The position numbers and the translations under genes are program-made. A model generated the notes under the pieces. The model was not told the origin of the DNA and made no database searches. It worked only from the letters and a program-made list of their open reading frames with translations. From the NCBI RefSeq assembly GCF_000348985.1, contig NC_035930.1:558001-622000 (forward strand): a stretch of 64,000 bases of DNA, written 5' to 3'. Shown one piece after another: positions 38,789 to 47,782 of this stretch. This stretch comes from Huiozyma naganishii CBS 8797 (lineage: Eukaryota; Ascomycota; Saccharomycetes; Saccharomycetales; Saccharomycetaceae). The stretch's first letter is position 1. Every line of letters begins with the position of its first letter.

Positions 38789-40840
38789 ATGGGGAACAGT
38801 GCTGCTGCTACTACTACTCTGCTGGAACAGATGCTGGCGAAACAGAACTCGTACTTGAACAATAACCTCAGGGACGGGAATGACGGGAACGTGTCTGCTG
38901 GACAGGTGAACTTGCCCAGCGCGGGGAACTCGTTCCTGGACGAAATATACGACGGCGAGGGCGTCTATGACGACGCTACCACTGCTGGGCAGCTACCCTT
39001 GAAGTCAAAGATCAACGGGGACAGGTACTTCAACGAAATGGCGATTGTCGACGATGACGATGAGGCGGGCGGGCACCCGCTCTTGGCTGATTCGTACGCG
39101 AATCACGTGACCAAGCAGCAGTACGGCGGTGTCGTCGATAACGATAATGATGACGACGGTGACGACGACGACGACGACGATCTGATCTTTATTAAGAAAC
39201 AGCCCGCCGTGGAACCCTTCTTTGCCGACTATAACACTAACTTCACCACAGAGTACCACACCCCGAAATACAAGAAACAGAGGACGATCTCGCTGCCACA
39301 ACTGCCGCATGCAAAACTCAATTACGACGCCCTCTTGGAACTGCCGCCAAGAGTACAGACTCAGGAGGAACTGCTGCATTTGACAGGGTCCTCAGCAAAG
39401 ACTCTCGAGGGGAACAGAGGCGTCAACTTGAAAGTGTGCCACTCGCTGTCGCCACAGCCCACGTCGCAGCCACCTGTGACACGCACCCAGAAGAGACTGT
39501 CCGCCAACTCGAAGTACTTCGCCACAGATAAAGACGGTCACTACATATACAGGAGAGACGACGTGTTTGGCAGTAACGGGAGGTTTGTCTCAGTGGACCT
39601 TCTCGGGCAGGGCACCTTCGGCAAAGTGCTCAAGTGTTTCGATAACGCTGCTAACGCATACGTGGCCGTTAAAATTATAAGATCCGTGGACAGGTACAGA
39701 GAGGCAGCAAAGACAGAGTTACGAGTACTCGCACAGATCATGCAGAACGACCCCTTCGGGAAGTTCCAGTGCTTGCTACTCACCGACTTCTTCGACTACA
39801 AGGACCACATATGCCTCGTGTCACCCCTATACGGGAGATCCATTTACGATTTCATGTGCTCCAACGGGGTGGCTAGGTTCCCCGGGTCCCATATACAGGC
39901 CATCGCGAGACAACTCATAAGGTCCGTGTCCTTCCTACACGATCTGGGGATCATACACACAGATATCAAGCCGGAAAATATCCTCATCTGCGACGAATCG
40001 TACAACGAGTACGACTTGCCGGATGACATCGTCAACTCCCTAAGCAACAGAAGACGCATCGCCTCGGGGGGCAAAAGGAAAATCTTGAAGGACCCAGAGA
40101 TCAAAATCATAGATTTCGGCAGCGCCGTGTTCCACGACGAGTACCACCCACCAGTCATCTCGACAAGACACTACCGTGCACCAGAGATCGTCTTTGGCCT
40201 GGGTTGGTCGTACCCTTGCGACATATGGTCCCTCGCGTGCGTCCTTATCGAACTCGCCATCGGAGAATCCCTATACCCTATCCACGAAAACTTTGAACAC
40301 TTGGCAATGATGCAACGTATCAATGGCGTCGCGTTCCCCGTCGAAATGGTCGACAAAATGTTCTTCAAGTACAAAAATAAATTGGGGAACCTCCCGGGGG
40401 ACCTGTACACCACAGTGTTGAAACATTTCAATAAACGAACGGGGCAATTAATGTGGCCAGAGGTCAACAAGAACGGAGAAACGGTCACAACACTCAAATC
40501 GATCAAGAGGGTCACAGACTCCTCAGAGAGACTGGACATAATGGTCTCAAAATTTTTGAAGAGGGACTACCAAAACGAGAAATTTTCCATCAATTGGAAC
40601 CTCACGCCAGACCAGAACTGGAGCCAAGTAAAGGGCACGTTCGGCGTGCGCAACTCCATAGGCAAGGAAACTTTCTTGTTCTGGTACTGGTTCGTAGACC
40701 TCATGAGACTGATGTTCGAATTCGACCCAACGAAACGTATCACGGCAAGGGAGGCACTCGAACACGAATGGTTCAACTTGGGCATATGGGACGACGGGAT
40801 CACTAATTTTAACAGTACACCGGTAACTTCAAGCTATTAA
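38789..40840 (+). CDS. KNS1: LAMMER-family protein kinase Kns1
   Basis: The protein has 683 residues. The N-terminal 250 are low complexity with an acidic run around residues 114-130. The kinase domain (about 265-665) shows GQGTFGKVL, VAVKIIR, the catalytic loop IIHTDIKPEN, IIDFGSA and the signature EHLAMMQRI, the LAMMER motif of the Clk/Lammer family. Thr replaces Arg in the usual HRD motif, as is common in this family. In S. cerevisiae Kns1 acts downstream of TORC1 and phosphorylates RNA polymerase III subunits. Gene order with COX19 and DPS1 follows YLL018-YLL019. The 5' part is GC-rich, and a run of C (about 38751-38761) lies just upstream of the ATG. Confidence 0.95.
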   Translation: MGNSAAATTTLLEQMLAKQNSYLNNNLRDGNDGNVSAGQVNLPSAGNSFLDEIYDGEGVYDDATTAGQLPLKSKINGDRYFNEMAIVDDDDEAGGHPLLADSYANHVTKQQYGGVVDNDNDDDGDDDDDDDLIFIKKQPAVEPFFADYNTNFTTEYHTPKYKKQRTISLPQLPHAKLNYDALLELPPRVQTQEELLHLTGSSAKTLEGNRGVNLKVCHSLSPQPTSQPPVTRTQKRLSANSKYFATDKDGHYIYRRDDVFGSNGRFVSVDLLGQGTFGKVLKCFDNAANAYVAVKIIRSVDRYREAAKTELRVLAQIMQNDPFGKFQCLLLTDFFDYKDHICLVSPLYGRSIYDFMCSNGVARFPGSHIQAIARQLIRSVSFLHDLGIIHTDIKPENILICDESYNEYDLPDDIVNSLSNRRRIASGGKRKILKDPEIKIIDFGSAVFHDEYHPPVISTRHYRAPEIVFGLGWSYPCDIWSLACVLIELAIGESLYPIHENFEHLAMMQRINGVAFPVEMVDKMFFKYKNKLGNLPGDLYTTVLKHFNKRTGQLMWPEVNKNGETVTTLKSIKRVTDSSERLDIMVSKFLKRDYQNEKFSINWNLTPDQNWSQVKGTFGVRNSIGKETFLFWYWFVDLMRLMFEFDPTKRITAREALEHEWFNLGIWDDGITNFNSTPVTSSY

Positions 40841-41230
40841 TATTCACAGGAAAGGACGGCAGGGAACAGGAACAGGAAGGACAACTATGGGAAGAAGGAG
40901 AGAGGAGGACCAAATCTTGAAACTAATTGCAATGCTCTTGTTCGTCATTGTTATTGTTTTCTGATTCAATCAATCTAAAATTTCTTTTTCAGGCATTTCT
41001 GAGTTAAGTATTATATATTTGATCTGCTCATTTTCAAAGCAGACAACATCTTATAACTGTACTTAGTTTTTCTACAATACACAGAGACGACAAGTATACT
41101 CTTCTTCACATATAATAATTATACCCTCTCTTAGATTATATTTTTTTGCGAGATCCGCTCAGTTGAACGACATCACTTCTATTAAAAAATACTAAAAAAA
41201 TAAATTTTACACGATTGTCCAACTCTAAAC
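40841..41230. other. Convergent intergenic region KNS1-SPA2
   Basis: This is AT-rich 3' sequence for both flanking genes, with poly-T/A stretches near 41140-41210 that would serve polyadenylation. I see no gene, RNA or repeat. Confidence 0.6.
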
Positions 41231-44200
41231 TTACTCCAACTTAGAGTTCAAAAAGTCTATCTCCTCCTTTAGACTGGCCTCCTCTACCGATTTAACCAAC
41301 TCCTTCGTACACTTCGCAACATCAAAGGCAATACCGGCCAATCTTTGCTTGAAATTCTTGTCAGCGTAATCATTATCACTACTTTCCTCTTGGAATACAC
41401 CGTCTTTGGAAAGTTGACACAGAATTGTCATCCTCCGCGCACAATCCTCCAAACTTTGTACAACCCAGCCCCCGTGTTTCTTCAAGTTCGCATTTCTGCT
41501 CTGATTCATAGAAACACTCGTAGCGTCCGCCATCTGGCCTATCACCTGGTTTATGGCATTAGACTCTTTCCGCAGACTGCCTTTCGTGGACTTGGGTTCC
41601 TTGATGGAACTTAGCAGCGACTGGATGGTCGAAATGACCTCGACAGTCTGGTGCTCTAAATATAGCAACAATTCAGAAAGTGTGTTATCCGGATTTTCAA
41701 TATCAAAGGCATCTACGTCAAAATCAACCTCTTCCTCGTCCTCTTCACTATCAGTGTCATCCGTGTATTCTTCACCGGAGCTATTTTCCTTGTCGTTCGC
41801 GTTGCCCGCGATTAGCCCGATCTTCGGAGACTCTTCTTTGATCGAGGTACGCGGTTCATCCACTTTTTCGCGCTTTTCTAAGGGTGCAAACTGGTAGCTA
41901 TCGTCGTTGTCACTAGCCTCAGAGGAGTGATGACTGATATTCAAATCATCTTCGTTCTCCTGTTTTATCACGGGAGACAGGTTGAGGTTTTCCTGGCCAT
42001 TTGGATGCGAGGCAGGGTTTGTCTTGCTTTCAACACGTACAGTCGGCGTTTCCTGTGGAGCCGCTTCATCTTGCTTCCTCACGATTGGTTCATCCTGTCT
42101 TTTGGTAGGTTGTTTTTTAGTCTCGCTATTCATAGTTATCCCAAGACCTTTTGCTCCGCCACCATTAGAAACATCAACACGTCTCAAAGAACTGCTCTCC
42201 AATTTGTTGATTTTGATTGGCTTCATCTTTGGAACAGAGTCGACTGGCCCAGATTCTTCCTTCGTGGTATAATCCTGCCCCATGGATTTCTTCAGAGCCA
42301 ATATATCCAACTTTTCGTCATCGCTGTCGTCGGAGAAGTTTGATCGTATTTCTCTGTCTGGAGAAATGCTATTCAACTTGTCAAATAGCTTATCGGCAAC
42401 GTTTTTCGCTGGTCCTGAGGGTTCAGTTAAAGACAGTGCTGTGACGTTACTTTTGGGACTTTCCTTAGTTAGCCTATTACTGTCTTCCGGTTTTTCTGCG
42501 GGTGTGTTTTCAGAAGCAGATGCTGCACTTGTCTCTTTTGCTTTCCCCATTTCTTGTTCAGTCACACTGTCAATAGAAGAGGATGGTTCCTTAAGTAAAT
42601 TTAAGTCAGAAAGCGTTGGGGAAGTTGCCCCACTTTTATCAAATTCGTTCTTGTCCTTCACAGGGGCTTCTACGTCATCTTTCGCGGAAATGGATTGTCC
42701 AGAAAGATTGGATAGGTTTTTCTCAGATGATTGATTTGATGACACTTTCAAAGATGGAGAACTGACCCTTTTGTTGTCTAACATTAAAGAAACCAAACCA
42801 CTTCCAGACGGCTTCCTCATCGTGCTACGGGGTCCTTGGGGTTTCAAAACGGGACTGTTGATTACCTTTTCGATGATCCTCAGAGGCTTAACTGGTGAAT
42901 CTGTGGGCTTGGGTTCCCTCTGAGCCGTTGGCTCGGAAAATGTGGACGCGAGTTCTTCTCTGTCTACTAAGACAGGTGTTCCAGGAATATTCCGGACCTC
43001 CGCTTCTACTTTACTTTTCGCAGCATTTGGGCTCGGCTTGTTTTTCTCTTGCACAAGATCCAGTCCCGGTACAGAAGTAATTTTTGCGGTCTGTATAATC
43101 TGGCATACTGCAAAGGCAACCTCTGATATGGACGCGAAAACAATAACCTTCGGTAGTAGACTCTCGTACAGTGAGTAGTACCGTATGGCGTTTATCGCAT
43201 GCGACATGGAACTTCTTAGTAAAGTACACAGATCCGAACAGTCCTTTATTAATTTCACCAAGTCAATAATCGACGACACCAATCCTGAAATCTGTGCCAC
43301 CAATCGGAAAAGAAATTCGCCAAATCCCTTGTGTTGTGGGATTTTGTTCTTATTCTTGTTCTCGTTCTCTTCATTATTATGACCGGTGTTCAGGGATACG
43401 AATAGCTCTGTGATTAAATTATGCAATTTCGTGACGAAGTCAATCGGAATGATACCATTTTTGGAGATGTGTTTCTGAACAGACTTTTCATTTAACAAAG
43501 TTTCAACCTCGAAAAAAGTTTCATAATTTTTGGTAGTTTTCCCATTTTTCTTCATCCTCAGTTTGAATTCGGATTCCGAAAGTTTCTGCTTCAAGTTTTC
43601 GTTTTCTATCGATAGGTCCCCGATCTGCGTGTTGAGTTTCAAAAGTTCTTTCTGCAGATGACTTATGCTTTCATCGTGCCCTGGCTGCGAAAGTTTTGTG
43701 TCCTTGGCTAAAGATACAGGGACGTCATTCCTCTCGACGGTGTCCACGGGTGGTGGTGCCGGGACCTGCAATTGAAGTCCTAAATCCGCGTCTGTGGGGC
43801 TTTTCAATTTAGTTTTCGAGGCCGAGTTGGATTCTGTCTTTGCCTTCAGTGGGGAATCGTCATCGCCAACAAAGCCGCTGTCCTGGTATGGTATATTGAG
43901 GGAAGAATCGTCTGCGAAGGCGAGATCAGGAACTCTTGTACTTTTCTGCGTCATCTCAACAGGATGATCATCAGGAGAACTGGATGAGAGCTTTTGGGAA
44001 GTCAACCCGGTAGCATCCGGCAACGGTATATCTCTTGCAGTTTCTTGAGGAGGTGAATCTTTTTGCCCCGATTTTCGAGTATCGTCGCTTGGTAGTTCGT
44101 AATTCGTTGTTTCCTTCGAAACAGCACCCTTGTTCACCTCTCCGTGTTTAGGAGCATCCGCTTCATTATCGCTCTCATCGGACGAAGACCAGTCTATCGA

Positions 44201-45034
44201 GGCCTTTTGTGGTATAATAACAGATTGTTGAATGGTGCTTGTAGCTGGAGGCAGACTCCCCATCGTCCCCGTGTCTGTTTCCGTACCGGCGTCTGACTCA
44301 GAAACGTTAATCCTTGGTATTATTGGGGAGCTCTTAAGCTGTGGTGACTCTGTGGAGTCTCCCATAACCGGTCCAGCGTTAAAACCTGCTGTATGTTTCT
44401 CGTCGTTGATGTCCTTGAGTGTGTCCAAATTAAAGCTTGGACTCTCCGGTTCGTCCGAATTGCGGTTCCCTGCCAGAATCACTGGAGGGTGTGCTGCAGT
44501 GGGTGTAGAAGGTGCGAGGAAACTTGGGTCTCCCACTTTCGGGCTCATTATATTATCTATATCGTATGCGACTCCCGTGGCACCGTTCTGACCACTGGGC
44601 AAGTTGGCATTGTTGGAATGTTCTTCCCGTTGGTCCGCCTCATCGTTCTGCACAGAGGAGGGCAAGTGGTACTCGCGCCGCTGTATTTCAAACAGAATAT
44701 CGTCTACCAGGTCATTGAACCGCAACTGGGACAAGTTCGACAGTTTCTGCCGCGCCTGGTTCCTTTTCACGTGGAAACTCGTTTTGGGCAAGAGATACTC
44801 CGGTTTGTTCTGGTCCTCGTTAATCCGCCGCTGCAGCTCGTCAGTGACGTCTGTGCTCAGCTCGTAAAATTGCAGCGAGGACAGTTTCAGCAGTTTGGCT
44901 CGGGCTTTCTTCGCTCTGGCGGAGCTGGCCCTGTCTTGCAAGTCCAGTCCGGTGATGTCGAAGTACGTCTTCAGCTTGACGTAGTACTGGTATACATCCC
45001 TGCTGTGTTCGGTAGTGAACTTAACGGAGTTCAT
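41231..45034 (-). CDS. SPA2: Polarisome scaffold Spa2
   Basis: The protein has 1267 residues. The N-terminus carries two Spa2-homology/GIT repeats, LLKLSSLQFYELSTDVTDEL and LSNLSQLRFNDLVDDILFEI, diagnostic of Spa2/Sph1. Then come a disordered Ser/Pro-rich region, a coiled coil around residue 480 (HLQKELLKLNTQIGDL), a conserved middle part and a C-terminal helical domain. Spa2 gathers Bni1, Pea2 and Bud6 at sites of polarised growth and binds the cell-integrity MAP kinase kinases. The ATG at 45034 gives MNSVKFTTEHSRDVYQYY, the expected family start; the frame upstream has no ATG. Position next to HIF1 matches YLL021W-YLL022C. Confidence 0.94.
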   Translation of the reverse strand: MNSVKFTTEHSRDVYQYYVKLKTYFDITGLDLQDRASSARAKKARAKLLKLSSLQFYELSTDVTDELQRRINEDQNKPEYLLPKTSFHVKRNQARQKLSNLSQLRFNDLVDDILFEIQRREYHLPSSVQNDEADQREEHSNNANLPSGQNGATGVAYDIDNIMSPKVGDPSFLAPSTPTAAHPPVILAGNRNSDEPESPSFNLDTLKDINDEKHTAGFNAGPVMGDSTESPQLKSSPIIPRINVSESDAGTETDTGTMGSLPPATSTIQQSVIIPQKASIDWSSSDESDNEADAPKHGEVNKGAVSKETTNYELPSDDTRKSGQKDSPPQETARDIPLPDATGLTSQKLSSSSPDDHPVEMTQKSTRVPDLAFADDSSLNIPYQDSGFVGDDDSPLKAKTESNSASKTKLKSPTDADLGLQLQVPAPPPVDTVERNDVPVSLAKDTKLSQPGHDESISHLQKELLKLNTQIGDLSIENENLKQKLSESEFKLRMKKNGKTTKNYETFFEVETLLNEKSVQKHISKNGIIPIDFVTKLHNLITELFVSLNTGHNNEENENKNKNKIPQHKGFGEFLFRLVAQISGLVSSIIDLVKLIKDCSDLCTLLRSSMSHAINAIRYYSLYESLLPKVIVFASISEVAFAVCQIIQTAKITSVPGLDLVQEKNKPSPNAAKSKVEAEVRNIPGTPVLVDREELASTFSEPTAQREPKPTDSPVKPLRIIEKVINSPVLKPQGPRSTMRKPSGSGLVSLMLDNKRVSSPSLKVSSNQSSEKNLSNLSGQSISAKDDVEAPVKDKNEFDKSGATSPTLSDLNLLKEPSSSIDSVTEQEMGKAKETSAASASENTPAEKPEDSNRLTKESPKSNVTALSLTEPSGPAKNVADKLFDKLNSISPDREIRSNFSDDSDDEKLDILALKKSMGQDYTTKEESGPVDSVPKMKPIKINKLESSSLRRVDVSNGGGAKGLGITMNSETKKQPTKRQDEPIVRKQDEAAPQETPTVRVESKTNPASHPNGQENLNLSPVIKQENEDDLNISHHSSEASDNDDSYQFAPLEKREKVDEPRTSIKEESPKIGLIAGNANDKENSSGEEYTDDTDSEEDEEEVDFDVDAFDIENPDNTLSELLLYLEHQTVEVISTIQSLLSSIKEPKSTKGSLRKESNAINQVIGQMADATSVSMNQSRNANLKKHGGWVVQSLEDCARRMTILCQLSKDGVFQEESSDNDYADKNFKQRLAGIAFDVAKCTKELVKSVEEASLKEEIDFLNSKLE

Positions 45035-45388
45035 GACTCTCTCTTTCTCCGTGTGGTGACGCCCTTTCTCGAACTGGTTACGTGCGGTCAATTGCAAAGC
45101 GTGTTCTCCCTCCTGCTAACGCACCAATGTAGCAGAACGACTGTCATCTTCGAGTCCATCGGGGCCTCGAATTGACGAAATTCTCTCGAGGAAAGAAAAT
45201 GACGCGTAAAAAAAACACTTTTCGTGAAACGCGATTGATTTTTTTTTCTGTTGGGATGAGGTTCACTCGCCAACTGCGAAAGGCCAGTGCAGTTCGCTTG
45301 GCTTGGCTTCTTGGCTTCTTGGCTTGGTCTACTACTGGTAACTGGATTGGCTTTTGAGGCTGTACAAATACTGAGAGTGAAAACTGCA
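45035..45388. repeat. SPA2-HIF1 divergent promoter with a TTGGC microsatellite
   Basis: The stretch 45296-45327 is a short imperfect tandem of TTGGC/TTGGCTTC units. It lies within 100 bases of the HIF1 ATG, in the likely 5' leader or core promoter. A short minus-strand frame crosses it but is not coding-like. No other gene is seen. Confidence 0.5.
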
Positions 45389-46321
45389 ATGGAGGGACAA
45401 TCTGCGACTACTACCACGGCTACTGAATGGAGGGAGAAGCTGGAGGAGAGGGCCCGCAGGCTCAGTGCGATGCTGCGCAGTGGTGAACAGAATGTAGGCG
45501 GGATCCTTGAGTTTGCAAAAGATCTGTTCAATTACGGTGTGAAGAACAATTCAATTCTGCCTCAGGATGACGACGAGGATGATGATGAGGAGGAGGAAGG
45601 GGAGCTGGACGACGGTGATGATGGTGAAAATGACGGTGAAGATGCAGATGGCGATGATGACGATGTTGACAACAACGCTGATGGTGCAGCCCCAGAGATG
45701 GACACAAGACTGTACCAGTTTGACATGGAAGAGGAGGAAGATATCGATGCATCCAATGATGATTCCCACGGTGAAAATTCCCACGACGACTTGTTCGCAG
45801 GTATATTTGACGGGAACGTGTTTGAACGGGTCATTGACATCTTAGACTCGCTGACCCCCGCTCAAGTAACGGCAATGAAAACCCAAGCGTTTCTGCTGAA
45901 GGGTGACTGCCACCTCGAGTTGGAAGATTTCAACGAAAGTATGCGGCAGTACCTCGCCGCAATCGAGGGCGAAAAGGACTTGAACCAAATGATCACAATC
46001 TACTTGCGGCTGTGCGAGGCAGCCAAATGGGCACAGCACACGAAGTACCCCTGGTTCGTGGAGAGCGCCATTGCTCTGCTCGAGCAGCGTATAAACTCCG
46101 ATCTCTCCGCGGACGCCGCAGCAGACCGCCGTCTCCTGGAAGACCTACGGGAGGACTTACAGGATGCAGAGTCCGCTAACGAGGACATCCGCGTCAAGCA
46201 CCCAGAATTCGACAGCATCTTGAAACGGGCACTCGGCCAAATGGTCCAGTACGACGAGCAAACGGAGGGCAAAGCGGTAGACCTTACAAATCTCGTTGTA
46301 AAGAAGAGGAAACGGAAGTGA
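45389..46321 (+). CDS. HIF1: Histone H4 chaperone Hif1 (NASP/SHNi-TPR family)
   Basis: The protein has 310 residues (S. cerevisiae 385). It has TPR helices interrupted by a long acidic stretch (Asp/Glu run near residues 60-140), then LTPAQVTAMKTQAFLLKGD and LEDFNESMRQYLAAIEGE. A basic tail VVKKRKRK looks like a nuclear signal. The interrupted TPR plus acidic insertion is the signature of Hif1/NASP. Hif1 works with the Hat1-Hat2 acetyltransferase on newly made H3/H4 in the nucleus. I chose the ATG at 45389; the frame upstream has no ATG. It neighbours SPA2 and POM33 as in YLL021-YLL023. Confidence 0.9.
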   Translation: MEGQSATTTTATEWREKLEERARRLSAMLRSGEQNVGGILEFAKDLFNYGVKNNSILPQDDDEDDDEEEEGELDDGDDGENDGEDADGDDDDVDNNADGAAPEMDTRLYQFDMEEEEDIDASNDDSHGENSHDDLFAGIFDGNVFERVIDILDSLTPAQVTAMKTQAFLLKGDCHLELEDFNESMRQYLAAIEGEKDLNQMITIYLRLCEAAKWAQHTKYPWFVESAIALLEQRINSDLSADAAADRRLLEDLREDLQDAESANEDIRVKHPEFDSILKRALGQMVQYDEQTEGKAVDLTNLVVKKRKRK

Positions 46322-46558
46322 ACATCGTACGCTAGCACCGACAGCCCTCACACTTACCTACCCTTCACCCACACCCGCTGGTCCAACCCCTCATCATCAC
46401 CCGGTTCCGCACGTCATCGCCGCGAAGAAAAAAAAATCCCTTTGACGAAAAATTTCATACAAAATGGACAACTTCGCTCGACACGTCTCGTACTTTCCCC
46501 TACGTCTCTCTCCCTTCCCAGTGGGACTGTCCACATCTAGACATACACATTCAACGTC

Positions 46559-47368
46559 ATGGATACTACTCAATCTGGGAAACCCACTGAATCCAAGGCC
46601 ACGCCTGCCCCTGCCGGCGCCGCTGGTGCCAGGTTCGTCAAACTTGCCAAGAGTCTGCAGTTTGCCTGGTTTGTTGGCCACGCCATCGTCCTGTTCAGCA
46701 GTGTCTTGTACATGTTCACCTTCAAGGAGTGGTTGTACAGACTGGTCTACCTGGGCGTGGTGCACTCCTTCGGTATCATTATCTACCAGCAGCACTTTTT
46801 GAAAACTGTTCCAAGGGACACTGCCTCTTTGCTCACTGACGAGAACATCCTGTACTTCGCTCTGGCAACTGTGTGGCTGTTCACCCCTAGGTTCACCATC
46901 TCGCTCATCCCATACATCATCTTCTCCCTCTTCCACTTCGCCAGATACTTGCAGAACAACTTCCTCCCAGTCGTCTTTGGGCTTACAAGGGAGAACAGCG
47001 GTATCATCCAAAATCTGACCAACTTTACCCAGAACTTTAACGAAAGATGCATGTACTGGGTTGCGGGGGTCGAATTGACCACTGAGGTCATTCTTCTCCT
47101 AAAGGCCTTGGTCTGGTGCAGAAGATCTTGGATCCTGTTCCCATTGTACTCTCTGTTCATCAAAATCAGATTCGAGAACTCGAAGTACTCGAGAGCAGCT
47201 TTCGCTCAATGGAGGGTCAGACTGGACGGACTCATTAGCCACCCATCCGTGCCACCAGTGGCCAAGAAGGCTTACGATTTCACAAAGACCAAGCTGATCC
47301 AGCTTTCCAGCTACCAATTGACAAAGCCAACTTTGTCTCCTCAAGCTGCAGAGGCTAAGCAAAACTGA
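46559..47368 (+). CDS. POM33: Nuclear-pore/ER membrane protein Pom33 (TMEM33 family)
   Basis: The protein has 269 residues with hydrophobic spans near residues 35-55, 60-80, 100-125 and 165-185. The conserved cores are FVGHAIVLFSSVLYMFTF and FARYLQNNFLP, and the C-terminal part is amphipathic and basic. Pom33 stabilises the interface between pore and nuclear envelope and helps pore distribution; its ohnolog Per33 is ER-based. Location beside HIF1 matches YLL023C. A post-WGD genome could hold either paralog, so Pom33 is chosen by position. Confidence 0.9.
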   Translation: MDTTQSGKPTESKATPAPAGAAGARFVKLAKSLQFAWFVGHAIVLFSSVLYMFTFKEWLYRLVYLGVVHSFGIIIYQQHFLKTVPRDTASLLTDENILYFALATVWLFTPRFTISLIPYIIFSLFHFARYLQNNFLPVVFGLTRENSGIIQNLTNFTQNFNERCMYWVAGVELTTEVILLLKALVWCRRSWILFPLYSLFIKIRFENSKYSRAAFAQWRVRLDGLISHPSVPPVAKKAYDFTKTKLIQLSSYQLTKPTLSPQAAEAKQN

Positions 47369-47782
47369 GTAGACCAAGAGTTCGGAAAGTTGAGGGGTGG
47401 GGTCATTGGGCGATTGACTAGTTAAGCTACTGTCTATCGTTCTCTCCCACATCTCGATCTGTTTTGGATCTTACCTTCGAAGCTCTCTGTATATGTGTCT
47501 TTGTTTTTCTCTCCTATATTTTTTTTATATTGCTTCTATGTAATATTAGAAGGCTCACAACTCTATTCCAATATGGACCACTCAGCGTGGTCTTGTTCGT
47601 ATGTTTTGATGCTTCTTCTTCTTCTTATCCGTCTTTGCTCCAAGGTTAAGATGAAGGAAAGAAGGGAATAAATTACATTTACACACAATCTTTATGTATT
47701 AAAACCATAGTTAGCAAAGAAAAAATGCAGCCAAGTGATCAACCTACCCATGTTGCTTCTAGGCGCGGAGGAATCCCCCCGA
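47369..47782. other. Convergent intergenic region POM33-RIE1
   Basis: AT-rich 3' sequence for two converging genes. SSA2, which follows POM33 in S. cerevisiae, is not here. I see no gene or RNA. Confidence 0.6.
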
